A stretch of 64,000 nucleotides of DNA from Liolophura sinensis (GCF_032854445.1 NC_088305.1:12343606-12407605), one strand, 5' to 3'; positions 11,485 to 22,987 are shown, numbered from the stretch's first letter. Notes: a model not told the origin generated them from the letters alone. Program-made: numbers and translations.

Positions 11485-11486
11485 GT

Positions 11487-11524
<38 letters not shown>
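11485..11524 (+). repeat. (TTTA)n microsatellite
   Basis: About ten TTTA units. They abut an old SINE-A tail and probably grew from its AAATAAAT end. Confidence 0.85.
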
Positions 11525-11525
<1 letters not shown>

Positions 11526-11600
11526 CTGGGCTTAACGCCATACCCAAGGATTTTCCACCTATACGACGGTGGTCTGTTTTTATGGGTGGGAGGAAGCCGT
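11525..11600 (-). mobile_element. SINE-A fragment, diverged
   Basis: Reverse-orientation tail and body: GCTTAACGCCATACCCAAGG, then CCTATACGACGGTGG and GGGTGGGAGGAAGCC. Confidence 0.6.
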
Positions 11601-12729
11601 AGTGCATAAACGAACGATCTTATGGAAAGTTACTGACGAACTTTCCGACAAGTAACTAACATATGTGCACACCACAAAACAAATGGAAGAAAACTGGTTT
11701 TCAGCGAATGTTAGACTTCGAAAACGGTCACTCAAGCGCCGTTGACCGCTTAATGTAGCCCATACCCCACACGAACAGTGAGGACGGGGCAATCCACAAA
11801 TTCCTGTCCAAATATTATGATAATGGGTAGGCGGCATATTATTTAGTCCTGTGAGATGGCCTGTTAAGTCAAGAATGGATTTTTAAGGTAACGTCTTCAT
11901 CATTACAATGTATCTGTGTGTACAATGTAAAATTTCTGTCTTAGTAATACTGTCTTTAATGTGACGTCATCATGATTAGCAGGGAAAGGAACATTAGACG
12001 TTAATAAAATGACGTCAAGGTCCTCCCGTCATGCGTTGGACAGGCCCCCATTCTGACAGTCCGAGTGGCGGGCTTATTAAAAACAGGTGTGCTGGGTAGG
12101 TACAGTGTCGACGAACAGCACCTTGCCTCTCATGACATACTGCAGCTATAAATTGATCTCAAGGTTTTCACTCGAAGTAACTGTATCAGCATCCTGATCT
12201 TGGTATATTCCCTCAAATAGGACGTAAGATCATCCTGACATTTAGACATTCATTCAGCCTACTAATCTTGAACTCTTCCCTCAATTAAGACGTAAGCGCA
12301 TCCTGATATTTAGATGTTCGTTCAAAGCCATGGTACATGTATCAGCATCTGGGCGTAGAAACATCCTCATTTTTTTCGATATCCTCATCGAGAGATATTC
12401 ATTATAACGGGTATTCGCCCATGTGGCGTTCTGACGCCAAGACATTCATTATTGCAAGGCAGTATCAACATTGTTGTTGTTTTCACACATTATAGGAGGG
12501 GTTTAATAAGCGTATTATTGATCTTTCATATCGATGAAACACCATCTCATTGGAGGTCTTTTTAAACAGTTGTGTGGATTGTGCAAGTGCGGGTCAGTCA
12601 GTTTTGTTTTTACAGCTCGATATAAGCATAGGCATAGACATTGTCTTCAGTGACTGAAGATGGCTATAGCCTAGGAGTGCGGAAATACATTTATCTGCGT
12701 CGGACTTGGATTTCTTTATTTGTTTGTGT

Positions 12730-12826
12730 GAATGTAGTTTTACGCCGTACTCATGAATATTTCACTTACACGACGGCGGCCAGCATTATGGTGGGAGGAA
12801 ACTCACAACCATCAGCAGGTTGAACT
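12730..12826 (-). mobile_element. SINE-A fragment, left arm of an inverted pair
   Basis: Runs TTTTACGCCGTACTCATGAA to CATTATGGTGGGAGGAAAC and then AGCAGGTT. The head is missing. Confidence 0.8.
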
Positions 12827-12849
12827 GGACTTTAACGCAATGGTGGGAG

Positions 12850-12998
12850 GCCCCTGGGTCATGCTGGCTTCCTGGCCGGCCTTACGTGGAAAGGTCTGCC
12901 AGCAACCCGGTTTCCTCCGGCCATAATGCTGGCAGCCGTCGTATATGTGAAATATTCTTGAGTACGGCGTAAAACACCAATCAAATAAATAAATAAAA
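12850..12998 (+). mobile_element. SINE-A fragment, right arm of an inverted pair
   Basis: Runs from TCATGCTGGCTTCCTGGCC to AAAACACCAATCAAATAAATAAATAA. Part of the centre is deleted. It faces the preceding fragment head to head, so the two could form a long hairpin. Confidence 0.85.
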
Positions 12999-13364
12999 TG
13001 AATATATACGACTTTCAGTTTTAAAATGTTTTTTAATAATTACTTTTCCAATGTGGTTTGTAATCACAATTATTTACGTCAGATTGTCATAGCTATAGCC
13101 GATTTCTATTTTGAAACGTTGTTTAGAGAATCGGGGATTCCGCATCTTGCTTATTCTTTTACTGTATATTGGGATCCATTAGTATCGTGTGGACTAACCA
13201 TCCCCAAGACGCTGCATTGTTTTTATGTGATTGTTTATGAGGTGTGATGACAGCACAGCATTTTGAGTTTTTCTTCACCGGTGACGTCTGATAAATTGCA
13301 TTTAATGTTTTCTAGCTAGTTCTACTTAGACCTTGAAGCTGGTTACTACCTTTCAAACATGAAC

Positions 13365-13490
13365 AGGTAAGATAAACCCTACCTGAGCTAAACTGGCAGG
13401 AGATCAAATTTCACCGGTTATACGTGTGACCATTTGCCAATTATCACACTGTTCTGCTTTTGCTGTCTGTGCTGTAGTTCTTTATATGAC
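13365..13490 (-). repeat. dispersed repeat R1, partial
   Basis: Contains ATAAACCCTACCTGAGCTAA, TTTCACCGGTTATACG and GACCATTTGCCAATTATCACACTG. A minisatellite starts just beyond its end. Confidence 0.65.
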
Positions 13491-13513
13491 AGGGTATTTA
13501 TCTTTATATTGTT

Positions 13514-14195
13514 GTACAGGGTATAGGGATTTAGCAGCATCCTGCTATATGCTGATTGCTCTCGTACAGGGTATAGGGATTTAGCAGCATCCTGCTATAT
13601 GCTGATTGTTCTTGTACAGGGTATAGGGATTTAGCAGCACCCTGTTATATGCTTATTGTTCTAGCATAGGGTATAGAGATTTAGCAGCATCATGCTATAT
13701 GCCGATTGTACTCGTACAGGGTTTAGGGATTTAGCAGCATCCTGCTATATGCTGATTGTTCTCGTACAGGGTATAGGGATTTAGCAGCACCCTGTTATAT
13801 ACTTATTGTTCTAGCATAGGGTATAGAGATTTAGCAGCATCCTGTAATATGCTTATTGATCTTGTACACGGTATAGGGATTTAGCAGCATCCTGCTATAT
13901 GCTGATTGTTCTTGTACAGGGTATAGGGATTTAGCAGCATTCTGCTATATGCTGATTGTTCTCGTACAGGTTTTAGGGATTTAGCAGCATCCTGCTATAT
14001 GCTGATTGTTCTCGTACAGGGTATAGGGATTTAGCAGCATCCTGCTATATGTTGATTGTTCTTGTACAGGGTTTAGGGATTTAGCAGCATCCTGCTATAT
14101 GCTGATTGTTCTCGTACAGGGTTTAGGGATTTACCAGCATCCTGCTATATGCTAATTGATCTTGTACATGGTATAAGGATTTAGTAGTATTCTGT
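13514..14195 (+). repeat. 50-bp minisatellite, about 13.6 copies
   Basis: Exact 50-bp spacing of the core GTACAGGGTATAGGGATTTA, then GCAGCATCCTGCTATATGCT. A variant pair (ACCCTGTTATAT followed by GCATAGGGTATAGAG) recurs 150 bp apart, which points to block duplication inside the array. It is not coding, because 50 is not a multiple of three. Confidence 0.95.
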
Positions 14196-14664
14196 ACGTT
14201 TAACTGCGACGAAGGTTTCCGGTCTCGTAGTGCCTCCTAGCTAATTAATTCGGCCAAGTGTTATTTACAGCGATACTTTAGAACATTTCCTTTATACGAT
14301 CGCGTGATGTTTGCATATTTTTGTTTTTTATTTTTCTTTTTAATGGTTTGGTTGTACATTGTGAGCTTTATGGACCATAATAATTATTGAAGTCTGCAGT
14401 GTTGCCACACCCACTTTTCTGTGACCCTAACATAGTTATACATAGTACGATGCGCTTTTTTCATGCACGCGCTCACATTACATGAGTAAATTTCACAAAA
14501 ATAAAGGTATAAAGCTATGTGACATCATTGACGACACTCATCTTCAGTACTGACCATAAAGACAGTTAGCTTCATTCAAGAAAGATAACGTATAAACATC
14601 AGTTAAGAAATTCCAGACAAGGGTATTTCTCCTAACCATTTCATTTTACATTCTGTTGTCCTGT
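14196..14664. other. no gene seen
   Basis: AT-rich spacer between the minisatellite and the next R1 copy. Confidence 0.35.
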
Positions 14665-14935
14665 GAATTAAATATAATTAATGGCGTACAGCATAAAGAG
14701 TAAAACCAGAGCAGCGACGACAGTGTGATGGCTGGAAAATGGCCACACTTAACTGGTGAAATACAGCCTGTTGTCAGTTTACTTAAATCAGGGTTTTGTT
14801 CTAACTGTTCATGTAAATGCATAAATAGCAGCAAATTACAAGCCCCTTGCACCATAGTTTAAGCAGAATTATGTAAAGAAAAAATGCAGTGATAGTGATA
14901 TTAATTACAATCTATTAGACGTCACTGGACCAGAA
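14665..14935 (+). repeat. dispersed repeat R1, uninterrupted reference copy
   Basis: Runs from TAATTAATGGCGTACAGCAT through AACTGGTGAAATACAGCCTG and GTTCATGTAAATGCATAAATAG to AAGCAGAATTATGTAAAG and GACGTCACTGG. It supplies the empty-site reference for the nested LINE at 4251. Confidence 0.75.
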
Positions 14936-15039
14936 GTAGATATCCTTTGAAAGGTTTGGAACAAAGTCCACTTGTACATCATCGATACTTTCAAGCAATG
15001 ATTTCTGTGCTAGCTTGACAAAAATATAATATAATACTC

Positions 15040-15375
15040 ACATCATAGACAGCAAAGGCAGGGTAAAATGTGATAACTGACGAAAGGTCAGACGTAACCA
15101 GTTAAAATCCGGTATCTTGTCAGTTTACGTTAGTTAGTGTTTTATTCTAATTGCGGCTGTACGTGGGAAGGTCTGCCAGCAACATGCAGATGGTCGTGGG
15201 TTTCCCCCGGGATCTGCCCGGTTTCCACCCAACATAATGCTGGCTGCCGTCGTATGAGTGAAATATTTCTAAGTACGGGGTAAAACACCAATCAAATAAA
15301 TAACTTAAATAAATAAATAAATAAATAAATATTCTAACTGTCCATGTAAATGCTGAAATAGTAAAACTGGAACCT
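15040..15375 (+). repeat. dispersed repeat R1, split by a SINE
   Basis: The left half contains TGTGATAACTGACGAAAGGTC and CAGTTTACGTTAGTTAGTG. The right half resumes as TTCTAACTGTCCATGTAAATGC after the SINE. Confidence 0.65.
15151..15330 (+). mobile_element. SINE-A, 5'-truncated, nested in R1
   Basis: Starts at GGCTGTACGTGGGAAGG and ends in (AATA)n. ATTCTAA flanks it at 15144-15150 and 15331-15337, a short target duplication. Confidence 0.85.
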
Positions 15376-16074
15376 TGTAATGGCTTGTACGGATGGTAGG
15401 ATGACACTTCCTAAAGGCAAAAGGCGAGCATGATACGCGTGTTATGGTTGGTAAGGGAATAGAGATTTCCTCCACCCATAAAACTGATCTTCACTGCATC
15501 GAAAAAAATCCGTAGTATGGGGTTATGCAACAGTCCGATGAGTGATTGCTTCAATAATCTTTACCGAGAAGCGTATTTATGTTGTTGTTATGCTGTTGCA
15601 TTGAAAAGTGCAGCCAATAAAATCCTTGGTTTCAAGTGCAAAGCTTGTTGTGAGAGTCAGGAAAAGCTAAATACAGCTATGAGTGACACTCTCTTGTAGT
15701 CATGGCAATTGGGTTGATATATAACAGGCTTTGATAACTCCGATGTTATGTGCTCAAAGCTACACACGTGCTTGCATATCTGGACTTCAGCGCACAAACA
15801 GAGTGTAGGAAACAAACGGATGCATGTATTACCGATCTAAGCCACGCTTGTCACGTTTTTCACAATGTGTGTGTATTTGCAAAAGTGACAACGGATTTAT
15901 TTACTTGCTGCCTTTGTCAGAACCCAATATACATGAACGTGGAAATCCTTGTTAATCGTTTGCAATATTTTTATGTTATTTTTTATTAAATGCGTTTACA
16001 ACATACCATATAAGTAATTCTAGGCATGACCTGTAATAAATTATAAGTAATATCATTTTTTCCTTTTTCTGTTC

Positions 16075-16151
16075 AGACTATGGTGATAGGGGCTTGTAAG
16101 TTGCCACTGTTATTTATTTCATGCCATTATTTACATGAACAAAAAATACAT
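16075..16151 (-). repeat. dispersed repeat R1, fragment
   Basis: CTATGGTGATAGGGGCTTGTAAG and ATTTACATGAAC match the outer half of R1 in reverse. The rest does not resume after the adjoining SINE. Confidence 0.5.
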
Positions 16152-16389
16152 GCGGGGCTTCTGTACTAGTGCGTCGCAATGAACCAAGAGCCTCAAACCA
16201 ATGCAGTCGTTGTGAGTTCAAGTCCAGCTCATGCATTTTCTCCGGCCGTACGTGGGAAGATCTTCCAGCAACCTGCGGATGGTCGTGGGTTTCCCCCGGG
16301 CTGTACCGGTTTCCTCCTACCTTGCTGCTTGTCGCCGTCGTATAAGTGAAATGTTCTTGATTACGGCGTAAAACCCCAATCAAATAAAG
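16152..16389 (+). mobile_element. SINE-A, nearly full length
   Basis: Head region with the B box (GAGTTCAAGTCC), body, and tail AAAACCCCAATCAAATAAAG. AAAATACAT occurs at 16143-16151 and 16390-16398 as a probable target duplication. Confidence 0.85.
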
Positions 16390-16499
16390 AAAATACATCC
16401 AAAACCACATATATAACTGTAATGTATGTTACAAGTGATGACAAAACAACCTTTTCAGTAACTCTAGACCAGTGTCGTCTTATAATTTTGTTTTGCGCT

Positions 16500-16670
16500 T
16501 AACTCTGCTATTCCCTAACACATGGTGCTTAAGGAATAGTTAGAATGACACTAACTGAGGTAATGTGACAAGAGGCCGTATTTCACCGGTTACGTCTGAC
16601 CATTTGCCACCTATCACACTGTCGGTTTTATGGTATGGTTTTACTTTCTATGCTTTACCTGTTTAATTAT
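16500..16670 (-). repeat. dispersed repeat R1
   Basis: Contains ACTAACTGAGGTAATGTGACAAGAGG, TATTTCACCGGTTACG and GACCATTTGCCACCTATCACACTGTCGG. This is the last R1 copy seen. None was found in the cyclase gene. Confidence 0.65.
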
Positions 16671-17101
16671 ATTGTATTTCATTACAATACAATATTTATT
16701 TTCATTGGGAGTTATTATATTTTGAAGGTCCTCTGAAGTCATAGCAGTATGTCATGGGTCGACTTTTAAAATAATAAATAAAATAGAGTTACGTATCTCA
16801 TGTTTTGTGATGATGGCGGTAAATCACGGACACCATCACACTTCACCATGCAAAATAGCTTATAAATCACCTAATCTAAAATCGAAGTGGAAACGGCCAA
16901 CGTTAAAAAATTAAAACACACAACCCCAATTCTTTAAGGAAACATGAAAAAAATCTATAAAAGAAAGATTATGATTTTGTTGGATGGATGTCAAAGTCAT
17001 AAAAGTTTTTTTTTTTAATTTTAACGTTTGCGGGATATTTTATCTCTCTTCACAACCTATTAATTGTATGTATATTTTCCTGTCAGTGGTCGGAAATATT
17101 C

Positions 17102-17385
17102 GGAAATGACGTCATCGATGAACATCCCGAGAACATGGGGTCAGCATATTTGCCCCCATTTCGGGCTCTCCACACAACAAACTTGTTTTGATAGCTATCA
17201 CCATTAGCATCATCACAGCAGTTTACTTAATTTCCGAACAGACTGCTGGTGCCTTTGGGAAACTGTAGTTAAAGCCATTTTTACTCCCCAAGAAGAAAGC
17301 TGAGAAGTTTTTTGTGTACTGTTATATATTAAGACATATCCTGAACTGTATATTACAGAATAAAAACCAATCGTTAGATGCACCC
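17102..17385 (+). repeat. dispersed repeat R4, copy with a single internal unit
   Basis: Aligns with 30322-30905. Shared blocks are TCATCGATGAACAT, ACAGCAGTTTACTTAATTTCC, AAACTGTAGTTAAAGCCATT, ACATATCCTGAACTG and AATAAAAACCAA. Where the other copy has a 42-bp tandem array, this one has a single related segment (GGTCAGCATATTTGCCCCC to CTCCACACAAC). Confidence 0.75.
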
Positions 17386-18204
17386 TCGAATAAACAAAGC
17401 GAATTTCTGATCCCGTATGATCTGTGGGAATTTGACTTTTGGAGACTGTTTTACCAATAGACGGTCTGTTCTGCGACTTGAATACTTTCTATAATTCTTT
17501 GTCCGGGGGAAGCCAAAATTTTTAAAACTGCAAAATTTCTCTAACAATTGTATGAGAAGAGCTTTAAACAGAGGCTTTGGTTGGATCGAGTGTGGCTTTA
17601 AGTTGGGATGTGTGTTATATATCTAGCAGAATGCGTCTTTTTACCAAGGGTGTCAGCCTTTTGGCATTTAGGTGAACCTATAACCGCTGTTGAGTCAGTG
17701 AAACATATCTGTGCTAAAGGTTAATCAAATAAAGAAATAAATAATGTAAACCACGAGGGTCATCAGGTAAGCGCGATAGACATTAATTGTGATATGGTAG
17801 CCCCCGTGATAACATCTTCGAGGTAATATAAATCCGAGACCAACTGAAAACGTGATCGCAACGAGGACTCTCTGTACGTTGTGTACACCAGCCTAAGACG
17901 TCAAAGTCCACAGATATCATAAACATATCACACTTTGTGATTGGTAAATTTAATTTAATTGCAATAGATAAATCTTCCTGATGTAGAAAAGGGTATTCAT
18001 TACAAGTGACAAACGTTTTCCTTGGGGTAAAGCAGGCGATGCAAATACACAAAGACATGTAACTGCTTTTTTCCCACGTGTTATTTATTTAGGGTTCATG
18101 GGAATGGAGGTAAAGAGGAGTTCTAGACATAGATAGGATCTCTGGCACTCATACCTGGCCTAACTCCGCTTGACCCGCAACTATTAGAACTGTATGTGTA
18201 CCGC
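17386..18204. other. no gene seen
   Basis: The frame at 17783-18058 (-) is unsupported by motif or splice context. Confidence 0.35.
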
Positions 18205-18400
18205 GTAGAATAAAATCGCCACGTTGGATATATCAACAGTAGGGAACCTAACGCACCCGAGATACACATTTTGATTAACAACAAACTACACATACTGTAC
18301 CTTGGTACAGAATTTGAATATTGATTTACAAGTTTACAGTATCTAGAATATTTCTTACGCCTTTCTGACGTCATTGAAAACAGGTGAGTCTTTCTCTTCT
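18205..18400 (+). repeat. dispersed repeat R2, 5' half
   Basis: TCGCCACGTTGGATATATCAACAG, GAGATACACATTTTGATTAAC and GACGTCATTGAAAACAGGTGA match the 5' half of the copy at 7845. Confidence 0.55.
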
Positions 18401-18662
18401 CGGGGTATACAAATTTGGTTTTGCGATTGTCTACCTGAAAAATCCATTATGGTTAGCGATTGGGGTATGAATATCTGTACCAATCCATACATTTACAAGT
18501 GACTGTGAATAGAAGAAGTCGAAGGATAAGCTCATGTGTAGCGTGTTAGTATTGTATTTTGTTTGCTTTATGGTTATCAGATGTGTAAGTCGAGAATCTG
18601 AGCAAAGACTGAACAGAAAACATAAATTACACAGATGTGTCTCCCTTTACGTTTCATATTTT

Positions 18663-19019
18663 ATGAGACCGCTTCGGTAGCTTAACGGTAAGCGAGTCCG
18701 CCTCGGAATCTGGAGACACGGGATCAAACCCGGGTCATGTCATACCAAAGACTTCTGGTCTTGATACTTGTTGCTACCTTGTATCTCAGCACTGACAGGT
18801 TAGAGCAAGGAAAAAGGACTGGTTGGCCCGATGCTTGTCAGTATAATGGGGCAGGGTATGGTGTCATGTCTGGAGTCTTCGGCATGAGGCTTGAGTGGCG
18901 CCATGTATTTGGCGACATGAACTTACCCTGTCACAAGACGGCACAGTATGTGTACAAGCACGTAATGACACCTCATATGACCGAAAAATTGTTAAGTACG
19001 ACGTTAAACCCCAAGCGTA
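18663..19019 (+). mobile_element. SINE-B, full length
   Basis: A tRNA-like head at about 18667-18735 has an A box (GGTAGCTTAACGG) and a B box (GGGATCAAACCCG). A body follows with AGCACTGACAGGTTAGAGCA, ACTGGTTGGCCCGATG and GTCTTCGGCATGA, and the tail is AAGTACGACGTTAAACCCC. CATATTTT flanks it at 18655-18662 and 19020-19027. The tail resembles that of SINE-A and SINE-C while the head and body differ. Confidence 0.85.
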
Positions 19020-19027
19020 CATATTTT

Positions 19028-19887
19028 TTTCTGCATTATGTAATATATAATTTTTCTTAACGATCCTCATTAAACACAGCATTATGATGAGATGAAATCG
19101 GGCAGAGCCCAAGTGAAACCCACGACCATCAGCAGGTTGCTGACTGACCTTCCAACGTAGAGAAAGCTGTTTTAAGTATATGCCTTTTATATAAGCGTAT
19201 AATACACACACGTGCAAATTAATTAAACTGATTGAAAAAAATCAAAACTTCTGCCTGGAATTAATAAAATTTTAATACATGTTTAATTATTATGTTCCCA
19301 GTCAAACAAGATAACTTTTTTATTCAGGACACGGGCGAGTTTGTTTACTCAGCAAAAAGTTCTTGGGGAAAAAAATATTTGTGCGCGCTGTAAATCTGTA
19401 ACATGCTAATGAGGTAATCACTTTGTTCAACCCTGCGTGCAAATGATACTGTGTGTTCATTAATTAAGTAATAAAGCGAACACAAGCAACAGGCAGAAAG
19501 GAGAAAAAAAGTGATTAAAAGAAGAAAAGGGCAGTGTCTGGAAATACCGTATTTGCCCTGAAAATTCGCCCATCGAAATTCATTTTTCGAAGAAAACAAA
19601 AGTCATGCAGCTTTACTTTTGGTGTGAAAAAAATCTTCCATCAGGATGTCATCTTTCTTTCTAAGCAAGTCGCAAAAAAACGTTATATACGATTAACAGG
19701 ACCTTCAGAATCACGCAGAATGAGCAACTGGCTGAAGGACGAAATATTAGGTCATATACAAAATATGCATATATAAATCATCATGAGAGCGCTATGGCGA
19801 CGCTAAAACTACAGGGAGTAGAAGTGAACTTGTGTGTAACTATCTATAGGTATGTTATATATCTTGGGATCGTCTGTCTGTTCACAG
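19028..19887. other. no gene seen; SINE-like scrap near 19075-19165
   Basis: GGGCAGAGCCCAAGTGAAACCCACGACCATCAGCAGGTTG is a short reverse SINE-A remnant. The rest is unrecognised. Confidence 0.4.
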
Positions 19888-19970
19888 AGATGGCGGAGGC
19901 TTTGGACGAACAGTCAGTGACGGAGAGGTTACTTTCAGGCCATGAAGATGCTCTGTGGTTCCGTAAATCA
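19888..19970 (+). CDS. possible coding exon of an unidentified gene (exon B)
   Basis: An 83-nt open segment lies between a good acceptor (TCTGTCTGTTCACAG) and a consensus donor (GTAAGT at 19971). In the frame entered from exon A it reads E-MAEALDEQSVTERLLSG, then HEDALWFRKS, and ends in phase 0. The ATG at 19890 could also be a start. The GHEDALWFRK stretch faintly recalls the GHExLWxxR motif of prenyltransferase alpha-subunit repeats, but one short motif is not enough to assign a family. The splice signals are good. The gene identity is unknown. Confidence 0.35.
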
Positions 19971-20235
19971 GTAAGTAATCACGTTACCCTTTAATTTACA
20001 TATAAATATTTTTTATTTATATGTTTTATCAATTTATTTATTTATTTATTGTTTATTTTTTAACGCTATGCTGAAAGATTCATTCAGTTGCGACTAAAAC
20101 TCAGCATGAATGTTAGCTTAAGACGCAACACAGCTCAACTTAGCACAACTCAGCTCATCTTGTACCACGGTGTTGGCCCCGACGACTTGTTCCTGCAAGT
20201 ACCGGAAACCTAAATACGGTTATTTACTCTAGGCA

Positions 20236-20322
20236 TCCCGGTTTCCCCCGCCCATAAACCTGACCGCAGTCATACATAAATTTATTATCTCTGATAAACA
20301 TCAATCAAATAAGTAAATACAG
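20236..20322 (+). mobile_element. SINE-A 3' fragment, old
   Basis: CCCGGTTTCCCCCGCCCATAA, CAGTCATACATAAAT and AAACATCAATCAAATAAGTAAA are a diverged body and tail. Confidence 0.6.
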
Positions 20323-20476
20323 AATAAAGCAACAAATAGATGATAGATGTACATGTGTAGTTCGGACTTCGAGTGTTCAGTGATTCGGATTCCCTGTGTG
20401 AACAGCCTGCATGTATAGACTGTTTTCCAGCTTTCACTGGAAGCCGACGAATGCATCTCGACTTGTTACGTTTGTT

Positions 20477-20610
20477 TGTTGTTGTTTGATTGGTGTTTTA
20501 CGCCGTACTCAAGAATATTTGACTTATACGACGGCGACCAGCATTATGGTGGGTGTAAACCGGGCAGAGCCCGGGGGAAACCCACGAGCATCCACAGGTT
20601 GCAGGCAGAC
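20477..20610 (-). mobile_element. SINE-A, 5'-truncated, with target duplication
   Basis: Reverse orientation, from TTGATTGGTGTTTTACGCCG to CCACAGGTTGCAGGCAGAC. GTTACGTTTGTT repeats exactly at 20465-20476 and 20611-20622. Confidence 0.9.
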
Positions 20611-20627
20611 GTTACGTTTGTTGTACT

Positions 20628-20920
20628 AGTCTGGGAAAAATTGGTGTTAACTATCGGGACATTTTGGATTAGCAAGTCTAAATTGTCCCTCTTTGTTAAA
20701 GATACTGACGTTCAAGTTTCTTTATTCAACGGTTACACACATTTTGTCTTAAGGTATATATAAATGTGATTCTAGCCTGGGAACAACTGGTGCTAATTAC
20801 CGTGGGCTGTGGGATTAGAAAGCCTGAAATACCTTTGCTTTTTAAAGGCACTGACCTTTAAGTTTAGTTCTCTATTTAAGGTGTTTGACGTATTTTCTTT
20901 TATAAGGTGTATGTATAGAA
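20628..20920 (+). repeat. two-copy tandem duplication, about 140 bp
   Basis: The copy from 20628 (GTCTGGGAAAAATTGGTGTTAA) is echoed from about 20775 (GCCTGGGAACAACTGGTGCTAA). They share the order CCTCTTTGTTAAAG/CTTTGCTTTTTAAAG, ACTGACGTT/ACTGACCTT and TAAGGT. They are clearly diverged. Confidence 0.6.
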
Positions 20921-21056
20921 GCCTGAAGGGAGTGTCCATACAATATTTTTATACCTCATGAATATTCATAAAGCTGTCTTGAGATTCCATTGGTCAAACC
21001 CACGGTGTGTGATGGGTTATTTTCTTTTTCTCTAATTTACACGCACTTTGTACGCG

Positions 21057-21140
21057 ATGACCCAGGAGCCCCTCACCAATGCGTATAAGTTAAATATTCT
21101 CGAGTATGGTGTAAATCACCAATCAAATAAATAAATATAT
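21057..21140 (+). mobile_element. SINE-A with a large internal deletion
   Basis: The head part GATGACCCAGGAGCCCCTCACCAATGCG joins directly to the tail TATAAGTTAAATATTCTCGAG, then CACCAATCAAATAAATAAAT. The whole body is missing. Confidence 0.75.
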
Positions 21141-21555
21141 AAATGAATATCGGAGATTTTGTGCGATCTCGCCTACTGCCAGGTTAAATATTGTCGATGT
21201 GGTAGGGGTAGACTCATAATAGTATAGTACAACAAAATGGTGCTAACTCGAATGTTGTGTACTTATTGTTTCCTTCGGGTTCAGAATACTGAGAAAGCTT
21301 TTTTAATTTTACTTCACGTGTTTGAACAAAGAACACTTCGCACAGGAGCATTTTCAGTCACGGCTATGCGTTGAAACGGAATGACGGCTTGCAATAATAA
21401 TAACTTTCATCATCTTTGCCTTGTTTTCAAAAAAGCGAAAACAAATGTTTTCTTTTGCTTCTTACATTTGAGTATAGCGCCTTTCAATGTCGCTGTCTGT
21501 AACTGCTTTTTAACAACTATGACTCGTTCACTATTAACATGAGAATATTTCGGAG

Positions 21556-21830
21556 AGCCCCCCCCGTGGCCGAACGGTTAGCATGCCAGCACGGCGCAAT
21601 GACCCAGGAGCCTGTCACCAAGGTGATAGCTGTGCGTTCAATTGCAGCTCATGCTGGTTTCCTCACCGGCTGTATGTGGGAATGTCTGCCAGCAACATGC
21701 GGATGGACTTGGGTTCCCAGCCTCCACCCACCCCACCCCCACCACCACCACCACGCCCAGTTTCCACCCACCGCCGTCGTATGAGTGAAATATTTTTGAG
21801 TATGGCGTATAACACCAATCTAGTAAAATA
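21556..21830 (+). mobile_element. SINE-A, full length, C-rich insertion
   Basis: The head carries GTGGCCGAACGGTTAGC as an A-box region and GCGTTCAATTGC as a decayed B box. The body contains a CCACCCCACCCCCACCACCACC expansion, and the tail is GTATAACACCAATC. Confidence 0.8.
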
Positions 21831-22969
21831 CATAGATTCTTTCACCTTTAATACATGACCCCTATCCTGCATGGCAGTGATCGCGAACCTCCTGACGTAT
21901 AGCTACAGTCGACTTTGTATGGTAAGGCAGAGAATCGGCCCCAGAAGCTGTACACCACAAGAAGCGAAACTCAAATATATAGCTGTTAGTAACGACTTAC
22001 CTTCGTAAGGCCATTTCTTTTAACACGAATATCAACTCAAACAAAAGTGTGTTTCCAGTTTGAATATAATAAACATTGGGACTCGAACTCTTTCTCTAAG
22101 TACTTGCTCTTCTCCTGAGTGACTTCACTAACTCACCCTGCCAAAGATTCCTTGACCAGATGACAAAACGCTATAAAGTTTAGGTTCACATATGGAAACA
22201 AAACTTAACCAAAACGAAACTTTCAAAGCACTCAGTAATACATACGTGAAAGTTTCAGTAAAACTATTTGTCTGGTTAACGTCGATCTCAAAACACAGTG
22301 CTTCATTTCAACCAATAATCGAGAGTGCATTTTTTTTAGCGGGTTTTTACTCAGAAACAAACTCTTCTATGGCGATGTCATTTTTATGGGCGATTCGACA
22401 AAGTTTTATATTTTTGATGCGAAAGTTTACAGAATTGTACTGGGATTTTGAAATTTGCACTTTCTTATCGTACCTCTCGCGGGTCGATTCCTTGCCTTAC
22501 CGTAAAAGGTCCTTTCCAACAAAGGGCATTTTTGTTAACAAATCAAAGTACATGCCCCATCTTCTAATGGCATGCGCTTTCTGATTTAATTAACGTCACG
22601 TTTTATAAACGCATGTGAACAAAGCTTCATATATTGCCGTCTCTAAATCTATACGTGTGAAATTATGCAAGTGCTAACAGAAGTGCTAAAGCCTCATATA
22701 TTACAATATAAATCTATACATGTGAAATCATACAAGCGCTTACAAAACCACTAAACAAAGTAACACTTGCCCTGAATGTTGACAGCGTCCCAACGCTCTT
22801 GTTTTACTATTCAAATAACTGAAGTGTTGCACGCAGTTGGCATCAGCCAGGCATTGTTTTCGCGTTTGTTGTTTTTTTTCCATCTCCATGTATCCTCCAT
22901 GCTGTCCCTCTGTCCACATCACACCCTTTGATTCAACCCCAGCCTCGGAGATGACATCCGAAAGATACT
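21831..22969. other. no supported gene; one 130-codon frame
   Basis: The + frame at 22192-22584 is the longest unexplained non-repeat ORF in this part. I recognise no motif, it is not bounded by good splice sites, and its codons are AT-driven. I do not annotate it as a gene. Confidence 0.3.
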
Positions 22970-22987
22970 CCCCCCCCCCCCCCCCCC
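22970..22987 (+). repeat. poly-C tract
   Basis: Run of about 18 C. Confidence 0.8.

Noticed and set aside
13514-14195. CRISPR-like array
   Set aside because: The units are contiguous with no unique spacers, and the genome is eukaryotic. It is a minisatellite.
18667-18735. tRNA gene
   Set aside because: It has A- and B-box-like words, but it is joined to a SINE-B body and tail with flanking repeats, and the family recurs at 25199 and 60395. It is a SINE head, not a functional tRNA gene.
22192-22584. 130-codon ORF as a gene
   Set aside because: No recognisable motif, no splice context and AT-driven composition. A database search would decide.
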